From Acidobacteriota bacterium (lineage in GTDB: Bacteria > Acidobacteriota > Vicinamibacteria > Vicinamibacterales > UBA2999), in contig CANIBQ010000040.1 in assembly GCA_947465645.1 (NCBI GenBank), positions 1-42,614 of the forward strand: DNA of 42,614 nucleotides, written 5' to 3'. Below, piece by piece: positions 35,601 to 42,614 of this stretch. Position 1 is the first letter of the stretch; the number at the start of each line of letters is the position of its first letter. A program made the position numbers and the translations under genes. Below the pieces are notes generated by a model, which worked only from the letters and a program-made list of their open reading frames with translations, was not told where the DNA came from and ran no database searches.

Positions 35601-37036
35601 ACGAACCCGAGGCCCGGGGTCTTGTCGGTCATGACGCGCGCCTCGAAGGTCGCCGGGTGCGCCGTGCGGCTGAGAAGGTCGAGCAGCGTCTCGCCGGGAT
35701 CGGTGCCGTCGGCCGCCTCGGCGTCGGACAGGCGCGTGAGGCCCGCGGCGGCGCGCTGCCACGACGGCCGCAGCCTGGCGATGAGCGCCGCGAGCGCCGC
35801 CGCCCGCGCATCGCCGTCGCCAACGCCGTCGAGCAGCGCCACCGGGGCCACGCCAAACGGACTCGCGCCGAGCCGCAGCGCGGGGAGTGTGCCTCCGCCG
35901 CGCACATGCGTGATGAAGAACGCGCGGATCCACGCGACGTCGGCGGCGCTGAAGAAGCGCTTCGACGGTCCGGCCAGGAGCTCGTCGAAGTACCGTCCCC
36001 ACGTCACGGGCCAGAGCAGCGTGTTCATCGCACCCATCGCGGCGTCTTCGGCGCTGCGCGCGAACTCGAACCGCTGGAGCACGCCGGTGCCGATGCCGAG
36101 CGCCGCGGCCGCCCGTGCGGCATTCGTCGTCGGGACGCCTGGCTTCGCGGCGGCGGTCAGCGCGCCGGCGACGGCGCGTTCACCGGGCGGCGCCGCCGTG
36201 ACGAGGTCGGGGAACTCGCGGGCGAACAGCGCATCCACGTCGTCATCGGGCGGAATCCACCCGCTGCTGACGCTTGCCGTGTTGTTGGTCGGGAGTCCCT
36301 GCGGCGCAAACGCCGCGCCCCGCGCGTACAGATGCGCCTCGAGCAGCGACTCGACGGCGGCAGCGGCATTGGCCGCCGACGGGGTCCCAATCACGTAGAG
36401 CTCGTCGAACCCGTTCGCGGCGGCCACCGGCAGCGGCGCCTGTATCGCCATTCCCGCGCGCAGCGCGCGATCGAAGTCGAAGAGCCATGCCGCATCGGAC
36501 GAGGTCTTCGTCCCGGCTGCCGCGGGGTCGAGATCGGCCGGGTCGACGGAAAAGGCGAGCGTGGCATTCACCGCCGTGCTCTCCGACTGAAACACCTTTA
36601 CCCCGCTGACAAAGCCCGACGCGATCCAGCTCCCGGGAAGCACGCCCGCGCGCGCCTTCGTCATCGTGCCCGCCTTGCGAACCGCCGGTGTCGCGCCGTT
36701 CCGAGTCTTCCGCGCAACCCATCCCGCCCGTCGCGCACCGGTGGCCGCGCAGAGCGCCCGCCATGCGGCCAGTCGTGACGCCTCGTCCTTCGACGCCGCG
36801 ATCGCCGTCCAGAACGCGGCGCCGGCCGACGCCTCCTCGGCGGCCAGGGTGGGATCGTGGGCGTCGATGGCGCAGGGATCGGGAAAGATCCGGATTCGGA
36901 TCTGCTTCGACGGTCGATCGTAGAAGCGCGTTTCGATGCGCACCGGTAGCATCAGCATCGGCAGCGGCGTCACAGGACGCGCCGGCGCAACGGGAGCGGC
37001 GGGTGTACGCGTGACGGGGGCAGGCGTCTTCGCCAT
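32672..37036 (-). CDS. Very large uncharacterised protein (1454 residues) of the operon
   Basis: The 1454-residue protein starts with a Pro/Ala-rich stretch (MAKTPAPVTRTPAAPVAPARPVTPLP), then LPVRIETRFYD at 30-40 and IRIFPDPCAIDAHDPTLAAEEASAG. The motif QGLPTNNT at 246-253 and ASPFGVAPVALLDG further on are blocks I associate with uncharacterised large bacterial proteins. The rest is Ala- and Asp-rich and mostly helical. No transmembrane helix, signal peptide or catalytic motif is visible. The ATG at 37036 overlaps the stop of the 896-residue gene by one base and is followed at the 3' end by a 4-base overlap. The size and coupling suggest a structural or scaffold role, which is inference. Confidence 0.82.
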   Translation of the reverse strand: MAKTPAPVTRTPAAPVAPARPVTPLPMLMLPVRIETRFYDRPSKQIRIRIFPDPCAIDAHDPTLAAEEASAGAAFWTAIAASKDEASRLAAWRALCAATGARRAGWVARKTRNGATPAVRKAGTMTKARAGVLPGSWIASGFVSGVKVFQSESTAVNATLAFSVDPADLDPAAAGTKTSSDAAWLFDFDRALRAGMAIQAPLPVAAANGFDELYVIGTPSAANAAAAVESLLEAHLYARGAAFAPQGLPTNNTASVSSGWIPPDDDVDALFAREFPDLVTAAPPGERAVAGALTAAAKPGVPTTNAARAAAALGIGTGVLQRFEFARSAEDAAMGAMNTLLWPVTWGRYFDELLAGPSKRFFSAADVAWIRAFFITHVRGGGTLPALRLGASPFGVAPVALLDGVGDGDARAAALAALIARLRPSWQRAAAGLTRLSDAEAADGTDPGETLLDLLSRTAHPATFEARVMTDKTPGLGFVFDVYRAGVFDPALNPNARRVNDVLGYIAGGSLGRQEHTPSLRHQRSDFEHVRAVLMRFRSGHGSETTVRSPSTQKMLSAADTTAFFASLDLLIGLCEDAMEHLDEHAARIAPFATAGAPAALMKGPMGAGHNDPPLAYTVFAADAASVDSATLVTLDGDAAVTPSTYLAWLARDARQRLGPGPSAGAPPFAVNSRQPLLYRLAREASLLAAGPQLRELASALESLSALGADEVALLLRQSLGLAAWRLDAWASALAARRLQEVRIDRATGVQAAAFGFVERVRPSWSAASVRREGFVHTPSLAHATTAAVLRSGWHARGEGGANDPLAVDLSSARMRDAAWCLDAVRQGADLGDVLGARFERALSSAGLSVWIDPVRRAVITLTGGTPDPVAPVVDGLDLAAVWNHGAGSAALAAAMKFADGTPATGITEIRDALRALDGSVDAMADAVLADATHALVQGNPVRAGASLSAIADGSGAVPELDIVKTPEAGALVRTTVAMAANPGGATAWPPTRSPRALADPDAESIAQTLIGDPKTLRVRIVVAAPDQAPREIPASLADVIVTPGFALGALDVLAMTGGPGDIGSPLHRWITAWALQTLGPSSAAMATMLGADDDDTAADRLAAWRDVLLRARPIETRDLPEGAVASPDAVVERARAALASYRQAIESVEALLPPATEADASPLHDPEPAGLSGVLRALARFGHVDVLAHGLDGSARQRLAWTTVRGGRGRLATASAALEAAAPDRAGDERLRAARRVLTTLFGPAVPGCAAVTPAAPLIGMFVRSKERQAASPLSPRDWLDAIGRARPPLGRLAEALMVDQMTGVPAPATHLAQWPDHAGEPWCAAGVPRDDRQRTSLLLLAPHADWRLDATRRSLSGLVVDEVVDRIPARRRDTGLALEIESPNAEAPQAMLLATCPPGRTWNADLLLETVRDTIDWAKSRGVDGAVLSEFDQHLPAVFADASLGQVKAGTR

Positions 37037-39726
37037 CAGCGAACCAGCCCGTCGGCGTGGAGGAGCACCCGCACCGGACGCTGCCAGGTCAGACGGGCCA
37101 TGTCGGCCGACGTGCGGCCCCAGACCGCGCCCTCGACGGGAACGGCCGACCACGACGGGTTCGACGGGGCGTGAGCCAACGCGGCGAGCGCGGCAGCGGT
37201 GCCGGCGAAGTGTCCCCACGACAACGCGTTTGCGGTCGCGGGCGCCGTCTTCGGCGTGAACGCCGCGGCCGCATCGAGTCCGAATCGCGGCGCCGAGGCG
37301 TGTTCTTCGAACACCACGAACCAGCCGGCCTTCCCGAGCGCCGCGTTGCGCGAACCCACCATCGTGTCCGGATCCAGATCGAAGCCGAAGAACGCCGCTC
37401 CGGTGCCCAGCCGGCCGGTGAAGATCGGCGGCCTTGCATTGAGGAAGTCCTGAGGATCGACGGTCCGGCTGGATTTGTCGGGACGCCAGCGGGCCGGCAC
37501 GGCATACACCATCACGTCCGGATGCCGATGCAGCAGCTCCGCCCGGAGCACGACGACCGCGTGGTCGTCGCGCGCGCCGGTGGCCATGGACGCCAGCGAG
37601 GCCGTGCGCGTCCAGGCACCGATCGGCGGGATGTCGGCGCGCTCATCGGTGTAGTCCCAGAAGCGGCGGAACCACGTGCCATCGAGACGGGCGGGGAAGC
37701 CGCGCCACGCGAACTCGCGGCTCATCTCGTGATTCATCCCGACGAGGTACGCGGCGATGAACTCGCTGTTCGAACGCAACAGCGTCACGCCGTTGAGCGG
37801 CACTCCGCCGATCCCGGGCACCAGCACGCCCGGCGCGCGCCGGGCCAGCAGATCGGCGCCCGCCCGCGCAAACGAGACGGCCGTCTCCGGGCGCGCCGGC
37901 ACCGGCATGCCCTTGAACGCCCGCGCCGTCACGCCGCGCACGCGCGCGAACGTGCGCGCGCTCACGAGGTCGATCGGACGCGTGGCCCCGGAGAGTGCGT
38001 CGGCGATCGACGCAAGCGTGCCGGCGGGCGCGGCGGCCGCGCGCGGCGCGACCGGCCGCATGACGCGTTTCGAAAACCGCTGACCCGCGAGGCTCGACGC
38101 CGCAACGCCCGCGATCCCGTCGCGGCTCACCTCGCGTGACGGGGCCGCCGCACCTCTCGAGGCGAGCGTCACCGTGCTGTCGTACGACCTGGCCGGCGAC
38201 GGGGCGATCGCCACCAGCGCCGACGACGCCACGCGCTCCTCGAGGATCGCGGTACTGCAGCGAGTCAACATCGAGGCGCGTGTGCCCACGCGCAGCGACG
38301 CGACGCGCCCGGCGCGTATGGCGATGCGGCCGAGCGCCGGGTCGAACGCACCCTTCGGCGTATCGCTCCCGGTGTTCAGGACGTGCGCAATCGTACGGCC
38401 GGTTGACGGCAGGACGATCGCTCGATGCGCGCGGCTCGTGATCCTCAAGCGGGCGTCGGCCGGGAGCGCGGAGAGGCGGCGGTGGACGGCACCCCCGACC
38501 GCGATCGCCACACGCGCCCGGCGCAGCACGGCTTCGGTGTCGCGGCTCTCGCCGGCCTGCCGCCACGCCTCGGCCATCAACGCCTCCTGCTCGCGCCGCA
38601 CGGCGCGCGCCCCGAGCCCGGCCGCGGCGCGCCACGCCGGATCGGTATTGATTTCCCGCGCCCAGCCCTGAATCGCGACGTCGGCGTCCGACTGCCATGC
38701 GCCGTACCTCGGAGGGCCAACGACCGGGTCGTCCCGGAGCGGGACGTAGGCGGTGGAAGACGACGGCGGCGCGATGGGCGCGTCGAGCAGTGCGGTCACG
38801 GCGCGTTCGAAGGCCGTGCGATGCGCGTCGGGCCACTTCTGCCGCGCCGCGGCCGGCGACATCAGCGCCCCGGCAAAGTCGACCGCCGGCGGCGGCGTGC
38901 TGCTGACGCCGAGCGAGGCCGCGTCGAGCAGGCTGCCAGGGTTGGACAGGTCGAGCGTCACGAGGCCGAGGCGCTCGTCGGCCGGCGCTGGAAACAGCCG
39001 GCGCGCCAGTGTCTCGAAGTCATCGCGTCCGGTTCGGAACCGCCAGGAGTAGTAGACAGGCAGGTCGAGCGCTTCCGTTTGTGCGTTCCACGCGAGCGCG
39101 GCGGTTGATGGATCGTCCACCGGCAACCCAAGGCCGGCGCGCCGGCCCGCTTCGAACGCCGGGACGAGGCACGCGATGTACGCGGTCGCGGCGTCGAGCC
39201 GGATGGGACAGATCAGGCGCGCAAGACGTACCTGCGGCGAGGCGTCGGTGACCTGAACGTGCGCCCACAGGTGCGCCTCGGCCAGCCGTGGGAGGCGCTG
39301 ACCCGCGGCGGCGGAGATCGTCAGCACCGAGGTGCCGGACGTCCCCGCGAGCGACACGCCCTCATCGTCCTTCACGACGACGAGCACCAGCCACGGCATC
39401 AGGCGTCCCTGGCGATCGGGCAGCGCCGGCGTGAACCGCCATGGCAGATCGGGCACGGCGAGCTCGATGAACGGAAACAGGTTCGCTTCAGAGCCCGTCG
39501 ATCCGGCGACTGGTTCCGTGCGCGTCACCAACGACGCGTCGAGACCGGTCACCGTGCCTGGACCCGCGAGCGTCACCTGGTGTGGCGCCACGGCGGGAAG
39601 ACCTGTGCCGCTGACGGCAACGGTCAGCGTCGCGGCAAGCGAGGGGGGCGCGCCAGCGGCGCCGGCGCGCGCGGTCACGCGTGCGGCGAGCCCTGTCTTC
39701 AGCGCCGACAGGAACGAGTCACTCAC
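37036..39726 (-). CDS. First gene of the 16-kb operon, large uncharacterised protein (896 residues)
   Basis: The 896-residue protein starts at a GTG. Near the N-terminus is LFPFIELAVPDLPWRFTPA (83-101) followed by GRLMPWLVLVVVKDDEGVSL. The C-terminal part has NHEMSREFAWRGFP (665-678), RAELLHRHPDVMVYAVPARW, FFGFDL (around 780) and a GWFVVFEEHASAPRFGLD block (about 801-818). I have seen these motifs together in unannotated bacterial proteins, but know no function. No signal peptide is present. A 10-base inverted repeat upstream (39811-39844) may regulate it. It overlaps the next gene by one base. Confidence 0.82.
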   Translation of the reverse strand: MSDSFLSALKTGLAARVTARAGAAGAPPSLAATLTVAVSGTGLPAVAPHQVTLAGPGTVTGLDASLVTRTEPVAGSTGSEANLFPFIELAVPDLPWRFTPALPDRQGRLMPWLVLVVVKDDEGVSLAGTSGTSVLTISAAAGQRLPRLAEAHLWAHVQVTDASPQVRLARLICPIRLDAATAYIACLVPAFEAGRRAGLGLPVDDPSTAALAWNAQTEALDLPVYYSWRFRTGRDDFETLARRLFPAPADERLGLVTLDLSNPGSLLDAASLGVSSTPPPAVDFAGALMSPAAARQKWPDAHRTAFERAVTALLDAPIAPPSSSTAYVPLRDDPVVGPPRYGAWQSDADVAIQGWAREINTDPAWRAAAGLGARAVRREQEALMAEAWRQAGESRDTEAVLRRARVAIAVGGAVHRRLSALPADARLRITSRAHRAIVLPSTGRTIAHVLNTGSDTPKGAFDPALGRIAIRAGRVASLRVGTRASMLTRCSTAILEERVASSALVAIAPSPARSYDSTVTLASRGAAAPSREVSRDGIAGVAASSLAGQRFSKRVMRPVAPRAAAAPAGTLASIADALSGATRPIDLVSARTFARVRGVTARAFKGMPVPARPETAVSFARAGADLLARRAPGVLVPGIGGVPLNGVTLLRSNSEFIAAYLVGMNHEMSREFAWRGFPARLDGTWFRRFWDYTDERADIPPIGAWTRTASLASMATGARDDHAVVVLRAELLHRHPDVMVYAVPARWRPDKSSRTVDPQDFLNARPPIFTGRLGTGAAFFGFDLDPDTMVGSRNAALGKAGWFVVFEEHASAPRFGLDAAAAFTPKTAPATANALSWGHFAGTAAALAALAHAPSNPSWSAVPVEGAVWGRTSADMARLTWQRPVRVLLHADGLVR

Positions 39727-39810
39727 GGACGGAGAGCGTAATCGATCGGCCGCGCGTTCTGGAACCGTTTTTCTTTCTGGCGCAAGATTCGGCCACCATC
39801 CCCGTCACCC

Positions 39811-39844
39811 AAGTCACGATTCGCCGATGCTAACATCGTGACTT
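39811..39844. promoter_or_regulatory. Inverted repeat in the divergent nth/operon intergenic region
   Basis: AAGTCACGAT (39811-39820) and ATCGTGACTT (39835-39844) are perfect reverse complements separated by 14 bases. They lie in the 150-base gap between the GTG of the 16-kb operon (minus) and the nth ATG (plus). The location suits a regulator operator or a transcript hairpin. No matching regulator gene is seen next to it. Confidence 0.5.
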
Positions 39845-39876
39845 CGTGATCCTCTCGTCCCTGCTGGCCCACCGCG

Positions 39877-40560
39877 ATGCCTAGGAGACCGGCTCCGCGC
39901 CTCGTCGAAAAGGTCATGCGCAGCCTTGCCCGGGCCATCACGGGCCTCGAGCTGCCCGCCGTGGAGAAGATTTCCAACGAGCAGGCCGAGGATCCGTTTC
40001 AGATCCTCATCGCCACGATTCTCTCCGCCCGCACGCAGGACGCCACCACGCACGCCGCATCCACGCGCTTGTTCAAGGTGGCCCGCACGCCGCGGACGAT
40101 GGGGAAGCTGCAGGAGAAGGAAATCGAGAAGCTGATCTATCCCGTCAGCTTTTACCGGTACAAGGCCGGGTACGTGAAGGCGTGCTGCGAGATGCTCGTC
40201 ACGCGGTTTGGCGGCCGGGTGCCGAATACGATGGAGGAGCTCCTGCTGCTGCCGGGGGTCGGCCGGAAAACGGCGAACCTCGTGCTGATTCTCGGATTCA
40301 AGAGCGTGCAGAACATCTGCGTCGACACCCACGTGCACCGCATCTCGAATCGTCTCGGCTGGGTGAAGACAGGTCTGCCGGACGAGACGGAGCAGGCGCT
40401 GTACAAGGCAACGGACCGCCGATGGTGGCCCTACCTCAACCTGTACCTGGTGACCTGGGGGCAGAACGTCTGCCGTCCGGTCTACCCGCGGTGCGGGGAT
40501 TGCGTCATTGCCGCCGATTGCCCAAGAATTGGGGTTCCACCGAGGAGGTCAGCACGATGA
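39877..40560 (+). CDS. nth: Endonuclease III
   Basis: Nth is a base-excision glycosylase/AP-lyase that removes oxidised pyrimidines. The 227-residue protein has helix-hairpin-helix LPGVGRKTANLV with the catalytic K131, D150 in CVDTHVHR, and an Fe-S cluster at C199, C206, C209 and C215 (C-x6-C-x2-C-x5-C). The N-terminal LSARTQDATTHAAS is also typical. The ATG at 39877 is the first plausible start. It overlaps the next gene by four bases, giving a two-gene unit with a secreted cyclophilin. Confidence 0.97.
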   Translation: MPRRPAPRLVEKVMRSLARAITGLELPAVEKISNEQAEDPFQILIATILSARTQDATTHAASTRLFKVARTPRTMGKLQEKEIEKLIYPVSFYRYKAGYVKACCEMLVTRFGGRVPNTMEELLLLPGVGRKTANLVLILGFKSVQNICVDTHVHRISNRLGWVKTGLPDETEQALYKATDRRWWPYLNLYLVTWGQNVCRPVYPRCGDCVIAADCPRIGVPPRRSAR

Positions 40561-41159
40561 GTCGAATGAGCGTGACACTGGCAGCGGCAGCGCTGTTCGC
40601 GGTATCGATCGGCAGCGAGGCGGCAAACCAGGCCGCTGGCGCGCGCGGCCAGGCGAGAGGCGCCACTCCGGCGGCCGCAGCGAAGCCGGCCGCCGCCGGG
40701 CCGATCCTGGTGATCGATACGGTGAAGGGACCGATCGAGATCCAGATGTTCCCGGCCGAAGCGCCGAAGACGGTGGCCCACATCACCGCGCTTGCGAAGC
40801 GCAACTTCTACAACGGCCTGCGGGTGCATCGCGTGGAGCCCGGGTTCGTCGTCCAGTTTGGCGACCCCCAGACCAGGGACATGACGAAGCGCGATCGGTG
40901 GGGCAATGGCGGCAGCGGCAAGCCGATTGGGGTTGGCGAGCCGAGCGCCAGGCACAAGCACGTCATCGGCGCCGTCGCGATGGCGCATCCCGGCGATCCG
41001 AAGCTGGCCGACAGCCAGATGTACATCATGCTCGGCCCCGCAGCGCGCCTCGATGGGGGCTACACGGTGTTCGGGCAGGTGATTTCAGGGATGGACGTCG
41101 TACGCCGGTTGGCCATTCCCGACGTCATCAAGCGCATCAGCGTGAAGGGCGGAGCGTAA
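40557..41159 (+). CDS. Secreted peptidyl-prolyl cis-trans isomerase (cyclophilin)
   Basis: The 200-residue protein has an N-terminal signal peptide (MSRMSVTLAAAALFAVSIGSEA) and an Ala-rich linker. The cyclophilin fold runs from about residue 48 (ILVIDTVKGPIEIQMFPAEAPKTVAHI). LRVHRVEPGFVVQFGDP, AVAMAHPG, SQMYIMLGPAARLDGGYTVFGQVI and GMDVVRRL are standard PPIase blocks. The protein likely folds periplasmic proteins. A GAGGAGG at 40542-40548 is eight bases upstream of the ATG. The 3' end overlaps the DUF72 gene on the opposite strand by 23 bases. Confidence 0.95.
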   Translation: MSRMSVTLAAAALFAVSIGSEAANQAAGARGQARGATPAAAAKPAAAGPILVIDTVKGPIEIQMFPAEAPKTVAHITALAKRNFYNGLRVHRVEPGFVVQFGDPQTRDMTKRDRWGNGGSGKPIGVGEPSARHKHVIGAVAMAHPGDPKLADSQMYIMLGPAARLDGGYTVFGQVISGMDVVRRLAIPDVIKRISVKGGA

Positions 41160-42132
41160 CGAGCGGCGTCGCAACCGCAGGACTCGTCGTCACCAGGTCG
41201 CGGATCTCCGGGTAGCGATCGACGAGCTGCGGCGGATACGCGCCCTCGATCGGTTCGCCGAGCTGCGCTTTCAGCATCACGGCATTGACCACCGACTTCG
41301 CGGAGAAGTGATTGTTCGTGTAGAGATACGCTTTCTTCACGAGCTCCCTGGCCGCACCGGCCGTCTCCGCGAACTCCTTCAGCTCTTCCCCGGAATAGAG
41401 ATAGTTGTAGCGATCCTCGCTCTTGTCGTGGCGCCACCACTGCGCCACGTTCCGGCCGTGCAGGCGCATATAGTAGAAGCCCTTGATGTTCGGCAGGTAA
41501 TTCTGGCGGATCGAGAACTGGAACTTCGGCTCGTCGATCTGCACCCACGCGGCGTTGAAGCCGTTCAGCAGGGCGAGCGTGTCGCCGAACGCGTCGCTCC
41601 AGCTTCGATGCCGCAGTTCCACCGCCACGCCATATTCCCGGAACACGCGCAGCAACTGCGACAGGTAGTCGCGCGAGGCGGGGCTGTCCTTGAAACTCGG
41701 TGGAAACTGCGCGAGGAGCGCGCCGAGCTTGCCGGCGGAGGCGAGAGGATCGATCCCGGCGCGAAAGTCGTCCAGGTCGCTGCGGGTGACCTGCGCGAGC
41801 AGGTCGAGCAGGGCGCCTTCCGAGCCCGGCGCCGACTTCAATGCCGCCTCACGGAACATCTTGGGGTGCGTGAATTTCTGATAGAGCTTCAGAGAGAATT
41901 CGAAGCCCGGCGGCGTCCGGGCGGCCCACCCGGCCGTGACCTCGGCGCGCGGCTGCCCATAGAACGTGGAGTTCACTTCGACGGTATTGAAGTGCTCCGC
42001 GTAGAACCGCAGCTCGTCGAAGCCGGCGGTGCCCGCCTTCTTCGAGCGCGTCGCCGGGTAGAAGAGCCCGTTCCAGGTGCCCTTGCCGGTGGGATAGCTC
42101 CAGCCGGACGTGCCAATGCGTAGGGCCGACAT
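41137..42132 (-). CDS. DUF72 family protein
   Basis: The 331-residue DUF72 protein is a TIM-barrel protein of unknown activity. It shows IGTSGWSYPTGKGTWNGLFYP at the N-terminus, NTVEVNSTFYGQP, FEFSLKLYQKFTH, GKLGALLAQFPPSFK, VELRHRSW, FYYMRLHGRN and LYTNNHFSAKSVVNAVML. These are the usual conserved blocks of DUF72/YecE-like proteins. The ATG at 42132 is 24 bases from the queE start on the opposite strand. No catalytic role can be given. Confidence 0.93.
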   Translation of the reverse strand: MSALRIGTSGWSYPTGKGTWNGLFYPATRSKKAGTAGFDELRFYAEHFNTVEVNSTFYGQPRAEVTAGWAARTPPGFEFSLKLYQKFTHPKMFREAALKSAPGSEGALLDLLAQVTRSDLDDFRAGIDPLASAGKLGALLAQFPPSFKDSPASRDYLSQLLRVFREYGVAVELRHRSWSDAFGDTLALLNGFNAAWVQIDEPKFQFSIRQNYLPNIKGFYYMRLHGRNVAQWWRHDKSEDRYNYLYSGEELKEFAETAGAARELVKKAYLYTNNHFSAKSVVNAVMLKAQLGEPIEGAYPPQLVDRYPEIRDLVTTSPAVATPLVTLRPSR

Positions 42133-42156
42133 GGTTGTGGTCGATAATAAAAGAGA

Positions 42157-42614
42157 TTGCTGACGATCAACGAGATCTTCTACTCGATCCAGGGGGAATC
42201 GACCTACGCGGGCCGGCCGTGCGTCTTCGTCCGCCTGACCGCGTGCGATCTGCGGTGCTCGTGGTGCGACACGCCGTACGCGTTCCACGAGGGAACGAAG
42301 CGGTCGCTGGACGATGTGCTGGCGGAGGTCGATCGGTACGGGTGCCCGCTCGTCGAGGTGACGGGAGGGGAGCCGCTCCTGCAGGAAGGCGTGTACGACC
42401 TGATGCAGTCGCTCGTCGAGCGTGGCCGCACGGTGCTGCTCGAAACCGGCGGTCACCGCAGCACGGGCCGCGTACCAGACAAGGTCGTGACCATTCTCGA
42501 CGTGAAGTGTCCCGGGAGCGGGGAAGCGCACAGAAACGAGTGGTCGAACCTCGATCGCCTCCGGCCGCATGATGAAGTGAAGTTCGTGATCAAGGATCGC
42601 GAGGACTACGAGTA
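42157..42614 (+). CDS. queE: 7-carboxy-7-deazaguanine synthase QueE, 3' partial
   Basis: QueE is a radical SAM enzyme that makes 7-carboxy-7-deazaguanine from carboxytetrahydropterin for queuosine. The TTG at 42157 starts MLTINEIFYSIQGESTYAGRPC. The radical SAM cluster motif is C30-x3-C34-x2-C37 (ACDLRCSWCDTPYAF). TGGEPLLQEG, TVLLETGG and VVTILDVKCPGSGE follow, all QueE-typical. The frame is open to the window end (152 codons), so about 50-60 residues are missing. A purine-rich AAAAGAG lies just upstream of the TTG. With queA at 8.3 kb, the window carries two steps of the queuosine pathway, though far apart. Confidence 0.93.
   Translation, partial: MLTINEIFYSIQGESTYAGRPCVFVRLTACDLRCSWCDTPYAFHEGTKRSLDDVLAEVDRYGCPLVEVTGGEPLLQEGVYDLMQSLVERGRTVLLETGGHRSTGRVPDKVVTILDVKCPGSGEAHRNEWSNLDRLRPHDEVKFVIKDREDYE

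Noticed and set aside
34652..36778. Plus-strand open frame of about 700 codons opposite the 1454-residue gene
   Set aside because: Same composition bias, no domain, and fully antisense to a coherent long gene.
23329..39726. Phage-tail-like contractile injection system (eCIS)
   Set aside because: No sheath, tube, baseplate or AAA+ ATPase family can be seen in any of the six proteins. The idea is unsupported beyond size and coupling.

Overview
The window is GC-rich chromosomal DNA with dense, mostly overlapping genes. Gene content and order suggest an Acidobacteriota-like bacterium, perhaps Vicinamibacteria: yebC-ruvCAB, tilS-ftsH-folP-cdaA-cdaR-glmM-pdxJ, a small microcompartment locus, and many dispersed hairpin repeats. 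This placement is inferred from gene order and composition, not from a marker gene.

Bases 1-9.4 kb hold housekeeping genes: yebC (5' end cut off by the window), ruvC, ruvA, ruvB, fabH, a DUF4112 membrane protein, an unknown 215-aa protein whose start codon lies inside a MITE-like inverted repeat, and a stand-alone LigD-type polymerase domain. Two minus-strand genes follow (AI-2E-family membrane protein, thioredoxin-reductase-like flavoprotein), then queA. Bases 9.4-19.1 kb carry an unrecognised 315-aa enzyme-like protein, a tRNA with CAU anticodon, tilS, ftsH, and a tightly overlapping folP-cdaA-cdaR-glmM-pdxJ-hydrolase run. That run links folate, c-di-AMP, cell-wall precursor and pyridoxal phosphate synthesis. 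A TPR protein and a small YHS-like metal-binding membrane protein come next.

Bases 20.0-23.25 kb are a compact bacterial microcompartment (BMC) locus: class II aldolase with a C-terminal encapsulation-peptide-like helix, one hexameric shell protein, three consecutive pentameric shell proteins, a 71-residue cysteine-containing protein that starts with an encapsulation-like helix, and a D-2-hydroxyacid dehydrogenase. The aldehyde dehydrogenase and phosphotransacylase of a standard metabolosome core are absent from the window.

Bases 23.3-39.7 kb are the main accessory feature: six minus-strand genes (896, 1454, 565, 892, 585 and 1074 aa in transcription order) joined by overlaps or a 2-bp gap. 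The last is a DUF6603-like protein. The first four resemble large conserved proteins of unknown function. The fourth ends in a hydrophobic pre-toxin-like segment, and the fifth contains a plausible PD-(D/E)XK-type nuclease core. I see no secretion signals, ATPases, sheath or tube proteins, or regulators in it. It is the best candidate for an undescribed system here, possibly a multi-protein particle or an effector-delivery or conflict cassette, but its function cannot be read from sequence alone.

Bases 39.8-42.6 kb return to ordinary genes: nth, a secreted cyclophilin, a DUF72 protein, and the start of queE (cut off by the window end). A further theme is dispersed repeats inside genes: ruvC, queA, the hydroxyacid dehydrogenase and the small BMC protein all carry in-frame repeat-like insertions.
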